Below are positions 1 to 8,403 of a stretch of 50,402 nt of DNA, in pieces. Every line of letters starts with the position of its first letter. The stretch's first letter is position 1. The position numbers and the translations under genes were made by a program. The stretch comes from Akkermansiaceae bacterium. Its GTDB lineage: Bacteria; Verrucomicrobiota; Verrucomicrobiia; Verrucomicrobiales; Akkermansiaceae. Location of the stretch: positions 1 through 50,402 of the forward strand of contig JACKPZ010000025.1 in NCBI GenBank assembly GCA_024233135.1. The letters run 5' to 3'. The notes beneath the pieces were generated by a model, which did no database searches, was not told the DNA's origin, and saw nothing but the letters and a program-made list of their open reading frames with translations.

Positions 1-51
1 CTGGAGAGCCGCCCCCTCACTCGGTCCGACTCGAGCCTCGCCAGCGGGATG

Positions 52-96
52 CCGGGACAGGATGTCCCGGGGACGGACTGGGACTGAAAGTCCCAG
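52..96. repeat. Twin-hairpin repeat upstream of valS
   Basis: Two adjacent perfect hairpins. At 52-70 a 7-bp stem (CCGGGAC/GTCCCGG) encloses a 5-nt loop. At 78-96 an 8-bp stem (CTGGGACT/AGTCCCAG) encloses a 3-nt loop. No U-tract follows, so it is a poor intrinsic terminator. The layout resembles REP/BIME-type palindromic units. The rest of 1-159 shows no gene. Confidence 0.55.
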
Positions 97-159
97 CCAC
101 AGAGCGGGTTTTCCCCGATGCTGGACAAATCCGGGCGGCTCCCGTATCCCTCCGCCCCC

Positions 160-2862
160 ATGTCCGAGTTGCCGAAAGCCTATGAACCCCAGGCGGTGGA
201 GTCCAAGTGGTACGCCGCCTGGCTCGAAGGGAAGTGTTTCGAAGCCGATCCCGCGTCGGAGAAGGAGGCGTATTCGATCGTCATCCCGCCGCCGAACGTG
301 ACGGGCATCCTGCACCTCGGCCACGTGCTGAACAACACGCTCCAGGACATCCTCGCCCGCCGTGCGCGGCAGGAAGGCAAGGAGGTGTTGTGGCTGCCGG
401 GCACCGACCACGCGGGCATCGCGACCCAGGCGAAGGTGGAGCGCGAGCTGCGCGAGAAGGAACAGGTGACCCGCCGCGACCTCGGGCGCGACGAGTTCCT
501 CAAGCGGGTGTGGGACTGGAAGGACCACCACGGCGGCATCATCATCAGTCAGCTCAAGCGTCTCGGCTGCTCGTGCGACTGGGGCCGCGAGCGCTTCACG
601 ATGGACGAGGCCTACACGAAGTGGGTGAGCCACGTGTTTGTGGAACTCTTCAAGGAGGGCCTCATCTACCGTGGGAAACGGATGGTGAACTGGTGCCCGG
701 TTTCGCTCACCGCGCTGTCCGACGAGGAGGTCATCATGACCCCGCAGAAGTCGAAGTTGTATTTCATGAAATACGAACTCGCCGACGCGCCCGGCGAGTT
801 TCTGGAGATCTCGACGACACGTCCGGAAACCCTGATGGGCGACGTGGCGGTGGCGGTGAACCCGAAGGACGAGCGGTTTGCGAAATACATCGGCCGCAAG
901 GTGTTCCGGCCCTTCCCGCACGCGGAGATCCCGGTGATCGCGGACGACCATGTGGACATCGAGTTCGGCACCGGCGCGCTCAAGATCACCCCGGCGCACG
1001 ACAAGGCGGACTTCGATATCGGCATGAAGCACGACCTCGAGATCATCGACGTGCTCACGCCGGACGGTCACATCGAGTGTCCGGACTGCCCGGAGCTGCA
1101 CGGGCTGGATCGTTTCGTGGCGCGCAAGAAGGCCGGCCAGATGCTGGAAGAGCGCGGCCTGCTCATCAAGGTGGAGGAATACGACAACAACGTCGGGTTT
1201 TCCGAGCGGGCGCACGTGCCGATCGAACCGCGCATTTCGATGCAGTGGTTCTTGAAATACCCCTGCGTGAAGGAGGCCGCCGACGCGGTGGCGAACGGCG
1301 ACATCAAGTTCCGCCCCGAGCGCTGGGCGAAGACCTACGCCCATTGGATGGAAAACCTGCAGGACTGGTGCATCAGCCGCCAACTCTGGTGGGGCCACCA
1401 GATCCCCGTCTGGTATCACAAGGAAAAACTCGAGGCGCTCACGAACGCCGAGTCGCTCGACATGTCGGATTTCGAGAAGGGCGACATCCATGTCGGCATC
1501 GAGCCGCCGGCGGACGCCGAGAACTGGGTGCGCGACGAGGACGTGATGGACACCTGGTTTTCCTCATGGCTGTGGCCCTTCGCAACCATGAGCGACCTCG
1601 GCGAGAACAGCGCGACGCTGAGGAAATTCTATCCGACCACCGATCTCGTGACCGGTCCGGACATCATCTTCTTCTGGGTGGCCCGCATGATCATGGCCGG
1701 CTTCCGTTTCGCGGACGGCCTGCCGTTCGGAAATGTGTATTTCACCTCGATCATCCGCGACCTGCAGGGCCGCAAGATGAGCAAGTCGCTCGGCAACTCG
1801 CCGGATCCCATCGAGCTGATGGACAAATACGGCGCGGACGCGCTGCGTTTCGGCCTTATCCGGATCGCCCCGGTGGGTGCGGACATCCGTTTCGACGAAG
1901 TGCAGATCGAGGAAGGACGGAACTTCGCCAACAAGATCTACAACGCGTGCCGGTTCCGGCAGATGGCCGGCGAAAGTAGGCGCGCTGGTGACAGCGCGGA
2001 GGATCGCGGTCTCACGACCGCGCCTACGAACTTGCCGCCGTATCACATCGACATCATGGCGAAGCTCGACGCGCTGGCGGTGAACCTGCGGGGCGCGTAT
2101 GCGGAGTATCGTTTCGGCGAGATCGCGCATCTGCTCTATGAGTTCCTGTGGAACGAGTTCTGCGACAAGTTCCTCGAGGCGGTGAAGCTCGACCTGCGCG
2201 AGAGCGCGACTCCAGAAGCGCGCGAGGCGACGCTCGGCACTTTCGACGCGGTGATGAGCCGCTACCTCCAGTTCCTGAGCCCCTACATGCCGCACATCGC
2301 GGAGGAACTCTCGGTGCGGATGGGATATGTGAAGGAGGGCGAGTTCGTGATGGAGAAGGAACTGCCGGCGGAGCCGCTCGTCGGATTCGATCCGGCCGGC
2401 GCCGCCGCGAAAGCCGCGGCGATCTACGAATCCGCCGGCCGGATGCGCAACCTGAAGAGCGAATACAACGTGGCGACCCGCAGGGACGTGCGATTCGTCG
2501 CCAAGGGCGCGCCCGCATGGCTGGCCGCGGAAACCAAGGTGCTCGCCCTGCTGACGGGCGCCGGTGAGATCGACATCGACGGCGGCTACGACGCGCCGAA
2601 GGGCACGCCGGTTTCCCTCACGCCGATCGGCGAGATCTACCTGCCGCTCGAAGGGCTCATCGACGTCGAGGCCGAACGGACCCGCCTCACCAAGGAGATC
2701 GAAAAAATCCGGATGGAGGTGAAAAAATGCGAGGGCAAGCTCAGCAACGCGAGTTTCGTCGACCGCGCGCCGGCGGAAGTCGTCGAGCAGGAAAAACAAC
2801 GGCTCGCCGAATGGCAGGCGAAACTGGGCCAACTCGGCGACATGTTGGCGGCCCTCGGCTGA
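160..2862 (+). CDS. valS: Valine--tRNA ligase (ValRS)
   Basis: Cytoplasmic class I aminoacyl-tRNA synthetase that charges tRNA-Val. It has 900 residues from the ATG at 160, the usual length. The HIGH-type motif HLGH is at residues 52-55 and KMSKS at 539-543. The editing domain lies between them, followed by an anticodon-binding helical domain and a C-terminal coiled coil (about 840-895) typical of ValRS. An in-frame ATG at 118 would add 14 residues; 160 is preferred because the protein then begins just before the conserved YEPQAVESKWY block. A palindromic repeat (1976-2027) is inserted in frame and encodes about 18 residues (606-623) in the linker between the catalytic core and the anticodon domain. 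Confidence 0.97.
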   Translation: MSELPKAYEPQAVESKWYAAWLEGKCFEADPASEKEAYSIVIPPPNVTGILHLGHVLNNTLQDILARRARQEGKEVLWLPGTDHAGIATQAKVERELREKEQVTRRDLGRDEFLKRVWDWKDHHGGIIISQLKRLGCSCDWGRERFTMDEAYTKWVSHVFVELFKEGLIYRGKRMVNWCPVSLTALSDEEVIMTPQKSKLYFMKYELADAPGEFLEISTTRPETLMGDVAVAVNPKDERFAKYIGRKVFRPFPHAEIPVIADDHVDIEFGTGALKITPAHDKADFDIGMKHDLEIIDVLTPDGHIECPDCPELHGLDRFVARKKAGQMLEERGLLIKVEEYDNNVGFSERAHVPIEPRISMQWFLKYPCVKEAADAVANGDIKFRPERWAKTYAHWMENLQDWCISRQLWWGHQIPVWYHKEKLEALTNAESLDMSDFEKGDIHVGIEPPADAENWVRDEDVMDTWFSSWLWPFATMSDLGENSATLRKFYPTTDLVTGPDIIFFWVARMIMAGFRFADGLPFGNVYFTSIIRDLQGRKMSKSLGNSPDPIELMDKYGADALRFGLIRIAPVGADIRFDEVQIEEGRNFANKIYNACRFRQMAGESRRAGDSAEDRGLTTAPTNLPPYHIDIMAKLDALAVNLRGAYAEYRFGEIAHLLYEFLWNEFCDKFLEAVKLDLRESATPEAREATLGTFDAVMSRYLQFLSPYMPHIAEELSVRMGYVKEGEFVMEKELPAEPLVGFDPAGAAAKAAAIYESAGRMRNLKSEYNVATRRDVRFVAKGAPAWLAAETKVLALLTGAGEIDIDGGYDAPKGTPVSLTPIGEIYLPLEGLIDVEAERTRLTKEIEKIRMEVKKCEGKLSNASFVDRAPAEVVEQEKQRLAEWQAKLGQLGDMLAALG
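1976..2027. repeat. REP-like twin palindrome inside valS
   Basis: This 52-bp unit is bounded by GTAGGCGCG and its exact reverse complement CGCGCCTAC. Inside are two 7-bp hairpins: 1981-1998 (CGCGCTG, loop GTGA, CAGCGCG) and 2005-2022 (CGCGGTC, loop TCAC, GACCGCG). The two loops are reverse complements of each other. The reading frame stays open and the insert falls in a linker, so ValRS is probably functional. Confidence 0.75.
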
Positions 2863-2912
2863 CCGCTTGTCAATTCACCGTCCGTGGATAAGCTGCGGCC
2901 CCGAAACCCGGA

Positions 2913-3998
2913 ATGACAGGCCTCGAATCGATCCAAGGCATAGGCAAATCCTCGCTCGAACTCCTCGAAGCGGCTGGATTCCGCGACGTCGAGTCCGTTG
3001 CCAAAGCCGGAATCGACGATCTCACGGCGGAACTCACCCGCGCCAACGAGGTCCTCAAGATCGCGAAACGCGCGCCCGCCCGCGGCAACGTGGAGCGCTG
3101 GGTGAAAACCGCCCGCGAGATCGCCGGCGTGGAGGTCCCGGAAGAGGAAGCCCCGGTGGCCGGTGCCGCGAGTGTGAACTACGAGCGCAAGCCGGAGGTC
3201 ATCGAGATGCTGGCGGCGGCTCCGTTCGCGATTCCGCTGCCGGCGAAGGTGATGATCGAAAACCGCCTCGCCGTTTCGGACATCCCGCCCGCGATCCTGC
3301 TGAACCGCTACACCGGCGGCGAGCTCGAGGTGAAGATCGACGACCCCGGCGAGGCGAAGGAGGCCCCGCGCGAGCCGAAGCCGAAACCCGCATCCGCTTC
3401 GTCCGACTTCGTGCGCTACGAGGAGCCGGAGAAACAACGGCTGGAGATCGACACCTCGCGCCTGCGCAGCACCGGGGACCTCGGCCGGCCGCTGGAACGC
3501 GTGGCCACTTCGATCAAGGTCTCGCCCGCGGACGACCGCGTGGCCCTGATCCGCGCGCCGCGGACCAGCACGAACAAGGGACGGAGCCCGGAATCCCGCT
3601 GGTACATCCGCGGCGTGCTCCACAGCCATCCGGTATCGATCTACATCGGCGCGCTGGTGACCCTGGTGCTGATGTTTCTGGTCCCGCTGGCGATCGTCTC
3701 CGCGGCCCTGCTGCTGCTTTCCTCGGAGAAACCGCAGATTTTCTCCTGGGTGCCCGGCTGGCTGCTGGCCTTCCCCGCCCTGCTGCCGGCCTTCGGCATC
3801 GCCTACCTGATCTGGGGCTACCCTGGATCGTGCCGGATCTGCACCCAGAAGCTTTTCGTCCACCGCTCGCACCGCAAGAACATCAAGGCGCACCATCTCG
3901 CCGGGCTCGGCTACGTGCTCCCGCTTTGCGTGCAAATCCTCTTGTTCCGGTGGTTCCGATGCACCCACTGCGGCACTCCGGTGCGCCTCAAGGAATGA
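2913..3998 (+). CDS. Membrane protein with HhH-like N-terminus and split CxxC pairs
   Basis: 361 residues, function unknown. Residues 1-70 (LESIQGIGKSSLELLEAAGF) resemble the helix-hairpin-helix fold of DUF4332/radC-like N-termini. A variable, charged middle follows (about 75-230). The C-terminal third has hydrophobic segments at about 240-268, 276-300 and 326-346. CxxC pairs lie on either side of the last segment (C307/C310 and C350/C353), suggesting a zinc ribbon or redox pair split by a membrane helix. The stop overlaps the next start (ATGA), so it is translationally coupled to the SHD1/thioredoxin lipoprotein. The family is not recognised. Confidence 0.8.
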   Translation: MTGLESIQGIGKSSLELLEAAGFRDVESVAKAGIDDLTAELTRANEVLKIAKRAPARGNVERWVKTAREIAGVEVPEEEAPVAGAASVNYERKPEVIEMLAAAPFAIPLPAKVMIENRLAVSDIPPAILLNRYTGGELEVKIDDPGEAKEAPREPKPKPASASSDFVRYEEPEKQRLEIDTSRLRSTGDLGRPLERVATSIKVSPADDRVALIRAPRTSTNKGRSPESRWYIRGVLHSHPVSIYIGALVTLVLMFLVPLAIVSAALLLLSSEKPQIFSWVPGWLLAFPALLPAFGIAYLIWGYPGSCRICTQKLFVHRSHRKNIKAHHLAGLGYVLPLCVQILLFRWFRCTHCGTPVRLKE

Positions 3999-4957
3999 TT
4001 TCTCTACGGAAACCCCTGCTGCTCTTCCTGCTCGCCGCGCCACTGCTGTGGAGCGGTTGTGCGGGAGGCTCCGGCGGAGACGCCGCCGCGGATGCGGACG
4101 ATTCGCCCTTCGGCCCCACCGGGATTCCGCCGCAATTGCGACCACGTGGAGCGCAGGCCGGTGCCGCGCCCACCGTGGCCCTGCCGCAAGGCGAAGGCGG
4201 AGAGCCGCTGCAGTTCACCCCGGAGGAGGACATCATGTTCACTGATCCGGACAACCCGGACGCGATCCTTCCGGAGCTGAGCAACATCCTCTCCACCACC
4301 CCGAAGAAACGGGGCGCCTGGGAGGAGAGCGAGACAATCGCCAAGAAGCGTGCCGCTCGCGAAGGTAAACCACTGCTCGTCTGGTTCACCGACTCCGCCA
4401 AGAGCCCGATGTGCAAGGCGCTCGACCAGGAGCTCTTTTCAACCGCCGATTTCAAACGCTGGGCGGGCGACAACCTGGTCCGGCTGAAGGTGGACGCCAA
4501 CGTCGATGCCACCGACTTCGTGAACGCCCCGGACATTTCGCTCGGTGAGAAGGAGACCCGCCGCATCGATGCGATCAACTACGTGAAGCGCCTCAAGAAA
4601 CAATACAAGGCGCTGGGCTACCCCGCGGTGAGGGTGCTCAATCCAAGTGGTGAAGTGGTCGGCCGCTACAACGGCTACTCACGCGGCGAGGCGGAGGAGT
4701 ATTGGGGACGAATCAAACACGCGGTGGCCGCATCCAACCACTCGCACGAGGCATGGCGGAAATCGCTCGAACGGAAAGGCTACCGCGAGTGGAACGACCG
4801 CCGCGGCCGCTCGATCTTCGCCAAGCTGGCCGGCTACAAAGACGGCACGCTCATCCTCATCGAACCGGACGGCAACCGCTGCAAGACCCACGAGGACAAA
4901 CTCTCGAAGGAGGACCGCGACTGGATCGACGAGCAGAAGCGGCTGCGCGGGCTGTGA
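3995..4957 (+). CDS. Lipoprotein with thioredoxin-like and SHD1 domains
   Basis: 320 residues from the ATG at 3995, which overlaps the upstream stop. The N-terminus is a lipoprotein signal (hydrophobic stretch ending WSGC, Cys at about 21), followed by a Gly/Asp/Pro-rich linker. Residues of about 100-245 match a thioredoxin_7-type fold (KPLLVWFTDSAKSPMCKAL, then a conserved GYPAVRVLNPSGE). The active site has a single Cys instead of CxxC, so it is not an ordinary disulfide reductase. The C-terminal 60 residues (REWNDRRGRSIFAKLAGYKDG) resemble SHD1, a domain common in exported PVC-group proteins. Probably an envelope folding or binding protein. Confidence 0.85.
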   Translation: MISLRKPLLLFLLAAPLLWSGCAGGSGGDAAADADDSPFGPTGIPPQLRPRGAQAGAAPTVALPQGEGGEPLQFTPEEDIMFTDPDNPDAILPELSNILSTTPKKRGAWEESETIAKKRAAREGKPLLVWFTDSAKSPMCKALDQELFSTADFKRWAGDNLVRLKVDANVDATDFVNAPDISLGEKETRRIDAINYVKRLKKQYKALGYPAVRVLNPSGEVVGRYNGYSRGEAEEYWGRIKHAVAASNHSHEAWRKSLERKGYREWNDRRGRSIFAKLAGYKDGTLILIEPDGNRCKTHEDKLSKEDRDWIDEQKRLRGL

Positions 4958-4984
4958 GGTGAGGAGGTGGGGGCACGGCGCGAT

Positions 4985-5098
4985 CCCGGACCGCCCGGAG
5001 GTCGGTCCCTACCCGGAAATACCCCGGAACGCGCGGGCGACCCCGGACCGCCCGGAGGTCGGTCCCTACCCGGAAAAAACCCCGGGCCGCGCGGAGCG
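4985..5098. repeat. 57-bp imperfect tandem repeat, two units
   Basis: Two units start at 4985 and 5042. The first 35 bp are identical in both; the rest of each unit diverges by several bases. Each unit contains an inverted pair GGACCG...CGGTCC. The array fills the space between convergent genes ending at 4957 and 5133, where it could also act as a transcription barrier. Confidence 0.8.
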
Positions 5099-5132
5099 GA
5101 CCGGGGTGTGAAATGAATGCCGGGCCAGGCGA

Positions 5133-5780
5133 TCACGCGCGGCGGCGGCGGAGAAGCGCGAGGGCGCCGAGACCGCCAAGGAGAGCGGCGGAGGGCTCGG
5201 GAACGACGGTGAATGTGGCCGATGGACCGGAACTGCTGTTCCAGTTGGCCATGGTGAAGCTCCCTCCCGTGAAGCTGGCGTCGTTCTCCACGTAGAAATT
5301 GATCGTGTAGTCGCCGTTGCTCAAGCCGCTCGTCAGGTTGATCGCCGAGTCCGTCTTCTGCCAGAACTTGTTGTTTCCACTGGTGGAGGTGGGGCTCCCG
5401 ATGGTGATGTTGGAGAACGACCCGGGCGTATCACCCGACTTCGTGACGCGATAGTACAGCACCGCTGAGTTTACACTATCGCCACCGTCATTGTAGGTGT
5501 TCATCTCGAATCCATTGAGGCCGAGCGATTGGCCGAGTCCAAGATCGATGGTGCCAAACGAACCGAGTGACGGGTTGAATCCGTCAGGTGTGAGGGTGAA
5601 GCCGTTGCCGGCGTTCGTCAGGTTGTTGGCAGGCGATACGATCTGATTGAATACGTTCGAACCACCATTCAAGGAGCTCACGACGTAGAAGTTTCCGAAG
5701 TAGCCGACGGCAGCGTTCGCAGTAGGAAGACAGCAGATGGCGGCGGCTATCAGAGTGAGTCTGAGTTTCATGGGTTTCAT
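5133..5780 (-). CDS. PEP-CTERM sorting-domain protein
   Basis: 215 residues from the start at 5780 (MKPMKLRL); an ATG at 5810 is possible but would precede the signal peptide. Residues 1-24 form a Sec signal ending in ANA. The body is Ser/Gly/Asn-rich and beta-rich. The end carries VPEPSAALLGG, a hydrophobic segment and RRRR, the PEP-CTERM signal recognised by exosortase. No exosortase gene is in the window. Probably an exported surface or matrix protein; ligand unknown. It converges with the SHD1/thioredoxin gene across a tandem repeat. Confidence 0.9.
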   Translation of the reverse strand: MKPMKLRLTLIAAAICCLPTANAAVGYFGNFYVVSSLNGGSNVFNQIVSPANNLTNAGNGFTLTPDGFNPSLGSFGTIDLGLGQSLGLNGFEMNTYNDGGDSVNSAVLYYRVTKSGDTPGSFSNITIGSPTSTSGNNKFWQKTDSAINLTSGLSNGDYTINFYVENDASFTGGSFTMANWNSSSGPSATFTVVPEPSAALLGGLGALALLRRRRA

Positions 5781-5955
5781 TTGGAACGATTCGTCGGTCC
5801 CGGCCTGCACGCACCCGAACCACCGCGCAGCTTCACAAAAAACGCGGAGTCGTCAATGGGATTTCCGCGCTTGGAGGGAAGTTGGTTGGGTGGTGGCTGC
5901 GGGAGGGGCAACTACCGGCACCTTGCCATTGAAATGTGACCGCAGGTCCGCGGGT

Positions 5956-6237
5956 TTAGGAAATTTCTTTGGAGTTTTCGTCCGGCTCCCCGCCGTCATC
6001 CTCCATCGGCAGCTCGTCGAGGGCGGCGCGGTAGGATTTTTCGTCGAAGCCCCGGCGTTTCCGCAGGACCTGATCCATTTCCTCGCCGAGGCAGATGGCG
6101 ATCTGGGTTTTCGCCTCCGTTTCGTCGAGGCCGGCCTTGACGAGGCGGTCGAGGGTTTTGGCGACGTATTTCGTCCCGGGCGAGGCGAGTTGCTGGTCGA
6201 CGGCTTCGATGAGGTGGGAGAGCAGATCGTCGGACAT
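5956..6237 (-). CDS. Small acidic hypothetical protein
   Basis: 93 residues, not recognised. It is hydrophilic and mostly helical, with no signal peptide or membrane segment, and the C-terminus is acidic (LPMEDDGGEPDENSKE). Codon use matches the neighbours and the frame is clean. It lies between the PEP-CTERM gene (same strand, 175 bp apart) and a divergent Tat-signal gene. A cytoplasmic role is inferred only from the lack of targeting signals. Confidence 0.65.
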   Translation of the reverse strand: MSDDLLSHLIEAVDQQLASPGTKYVAKTLDRLVKAGLDETEAKTQIAICLGEEMDQVLRKRRGFDEKSYRAALDELPMEDDGGEPDENSKEIS

Positions 6238-6470
6238 GCCGGATTGAAACCCGCGGCGGGCCGGAAGGAAATCCGGAATTCCAGCGCCCCGCAGCAGGCC
6301 CCGGCGAGGGCGACTCGCTTTGGAAACAGCCCGCGAACCACCGGGGCGTCTTTCATCCTCCGCCTGTTTTGGAAGTCACTCACAACCAGAATCATCAATG
6401 TGAGGCAACCCTGGGGACCCAGCGTCATGAGCGGTGACAAAAGGTCCGTTTCATGGGAGTAGTCCTGCCG

Positions 6471-6935
6471 ATGCAGTCCACCCGCCGACAATTTCTCGGC
6501 CGGTTCGCGATCGCGGCCGGATGCCTTGTTTTTCCCGCTCTCGCTTCGACGGCCGGTGCCGCCCCGCGGGCGAAGCGCAAGAACAAGAAGCGCCCGTTCT
6601 CGAAGAAAGGAGCGGCGGCGGAACTGCCGGTGATCAAACGCATCAGCGGCAACCGGGTGACGGTGGGCGACAAGACGTATGAGGTGAGCGAGTTCACCAA
6701 GATCATCGTGGACGGCGAGGACGCCGCGCTGAGGCATCTGGAGGTGGGTATGCAGGCCTCGGTGGCGGGCGGCCCGCTGACGTATGGCGAGACGGTCTCC
6801 ACCAGCCTCTACCGTGCGACGCGCATCGTCGCCCGCAAGGACAACCAACTGGCGAAAAAGGCGGCGGCCGACAACAAGAAGGCCCAGCAGGACGCCAACA
6901 AGTCGAACAAGAAGAAGAAAAAGCAGAAGAAGTGA
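6471..6935 (+). CDS. Tat-exported Lys-rich small protein
   Basis: 154 residues from the ATG at 6471; an ATG at 6453 would add six residues. The N-terminus STRRQFLGRF plus a hydrophobic stretch is a twin-arginine signal, with likely cleavage after AGA. The mature part has a compact domain (about 50-110: VIKRISGNRVTVGDKTYEVS), a small beta fold like those of bacterial OB/DUF5666-type proteins. A strongly basic tail ending in KKKKKQKK suggests binding to nucleic acid or anionic polymer. Function unknown. Confidence 0.75.
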   Translation: MQSTRRQFLGRFAIAAGCLVFPALASTAGAAPRAKRKNKKRPFSKKGAAAELPVIKRISGNRVTVGDKTYEVSEFTKIIVDGEDAALRHLEVGMQASVAGGPLTYGETVSTSLYRATRIVARKDNQLAKKAAADNKKAQQDANKSNKKKKKQKK

Positions 6936-6944
6936 GCCGGCGGA

Positions 6945-7922
6945 TCACGCGATGGCGAGATCCAGCGCGCTGATGGCGGGTTTCACGAAGTCCTCCTCGC
7001 CGGGCGCGAAGGGGCGGCCGAGTTCCGCGGGCGAGGGGCCCATCCATTCCGCCGCCGCGGAACGAAGCGTGAACCGTCCTTTCACGGGATCGATCTCAAG
7101 GATGGTGAACAGGGGCTTCGTGTAGGGCGCGGTGGAGGAAACATGGGGAAAACGTTTCGCCAGCCCGGGCGGGAGACGCTCGTGGCGCCACGCGGCCCCG
7201 AGCCAGAAGTATGATGCCGAATTGATGTGGACGTAGGGGATCCCGCCGATCACGCGATGGTGGTCGATGTGCCAGTGGCCGTTGAAACACCCCGCGACCT
7301 TGCGGTCGCCGTTTTCAAGACGCCCGGCTTCGAGGATGCTCCGGATTTCCTCCTGGTTGTCGATGCATCCGGGCCGTTCGAGGCTCTGGTGGGAGAACAC
7401 GAAGGTCGGCAGGCGCGTGGCTGCTAGATCCCGGCGCAACCAACGCACCTGGACCTCCGCGATGAAGTGCGGATAGCCGGATTTCCACCCCTCCGGACGA
7501 TCGTTCGCATCGAGATGGATGAAATGGAATCCGCCGAGATCGAAGGAACCGAAGCGGCGCTCCATGCCCCAGAAGTCCATCGTCTGCTCGCGGGTGAAAC
7601 CGCCGTCGGTGTCGTGGTTTCCGAGAACATGGAAGCGCGGGCCGTCGAAGCGGTGGAAGATGTCGAGGAACCCGCGGTTTTCCGGTTTGGGAACGCAGAA
7701 ATCCCCGAGCTGCACGATGGCGTCGACCTTCGCGGTCTCCGCCGCGCCGATGAATGCGAGCAGACGTTCATCGGCATCCGGCATGATATCCTTGTGGACA
7801 TCCGCGATGAGCCCGATGCGGACCAGTCGCCGGCCGCCGGATGCCGCAAGCACAGGAAGGGCGAAACAGCAGCCGGCGGCGGTGGCTCCGGCTCCGGCGA
7901 GGAAGCGGCGACGTGTGGACAT
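6945..7922 (-). CDS. Tat-exported calcineurin-like metallophosphoesterase
   Basis: 325 residues. The N-terminus STRRRFLAGAGATAAG is a Tat signal. The dimetal phosphoesterase motifs appear in order: DVHKD (DxH), QLGDF (GD), LGNHDTDGG (GNHD), a later SHQSL histidine, and GHWHID (GHxH). It therefore probably hydrolyses phosphate esters in the periplasm; the substrate is unknown. The 3' end converges with the Lys-rich Tat protein 9 bp away. A small exported His/Arg-rich gene lies 53 bp upstream on the same strand. Confidence 0.9.
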   Translation of the reverse strand: MSTRRRFLAGAGATAAGCCFALPVLAASGGRRLVRIGLIADVHKDIMPDADERLLAFIGAAETAKVDAIVQLGDFCVPKPENRGFLDIFHRFDGPRFHVLGNHDTDGGFTREQTMDFWGMERRFGSFDLGGFHFIHLDANDRPEGWKSGYPHFIAEVQVRWLRRDLAATRLPTFVFSHQSLERPGCIDNQEEIRSILEAGRLENGDRKVAGCFNGHWHIDHHRVIGGIPYVHINSASYFWLGAAWRHERLPPGLAKRFPHVSSTAPYTKPLFTILEIDPVKGRFTLRSAAAEWMGPSPAELGRPFAPGEEDFVKPAISALDLAIA

Positions 7923-7975
7923 GGAAACCCGCTACGCCGGAAGCACGGAGGATCTTCCCGAACGGACGGGCGGAT

Positions 7976-8317
7976 TCAACGCCAGGCCGGGATGGTCACC
8001 CGGACGCCGGTGCGCGGATGACACACGGCGCGCGGCGCGCGTTCCACGCGATGATACCGGGCGGGCCGCACCGTGCGCACGCTGTGGCATGCCGCGGGAC
8101 GGACGACGCGGCGCACCGGGACGACCCGCGTGCGGAACACGGGATGACCATGGCAATCGTAGTACGCGACGTAGGTCTCCACCCATGCGGGACCGCGGCA
8201 GGTGTGGTGATACTCGACGTAGTGGCGAGAGGGACCGCGGTGGCCGCGGGCTTCGGCTTGCGGTGAGAAGCCGATGGCGGCGGCCGCGGCGATCAACAGG
8301 ACGAGGAGTTTCTTCAT
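7976..8317 (-). CDS. Exported His/Arg-rich small protein
   Basis: 113 residues from the ATG at 8317 (MKKLLVLLIAAAAAIGF), with a Sec signal ending in AEA. The mature part is rich in His, Arg, Val and Tyr, with HYVEYHHTC and repeated VVRP/TVRP units and several Cys residues. It may bind metal or anions, but no family is recognised. A longer overlapping frame runs upstream to 8746 but is antisense-type shadow sequence; the signal peptide fixes the start. Confidence 0.75.
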   Translation of the reverse strand: MKKLLVLLIAAAAAIGFSPQAEARGHRGPSRHYVEYHHTCRGPAWVETYVAYYDCHGHPVFRTRVVPVRRVVRPAACHSVRTVRPARYHRVERAPRAVCHPRTGVRVTIPAWR

Positions 8318-8403
8318 GTGTTCGTTGGGTTGTGGTTCGCATCTTTCGACGCGAGACGCTCCGAGGCATTCGAACTGATAGAAGAAAACCTCCGCCTCCG
8401 GGA

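Noticed and set aside
1564..2832. Large reverse frame antisense to valS
   Set aside because: Typical high-GC shadow; no family motifs, and valS is certain.
2867..3994. Long forward frame running into the SHD1/thioredoxin lipoprotein gene
   Set aside because: It overlaps the better 2913-3998 frame, has Arg/Pro-rich shadow composition, and the lipoprotein signal at 3995 marks the real start.
4985..5098. CRISPR array
   Set aside because: Only two adjoining units with similar rather than unique spacers, and no cas genes.
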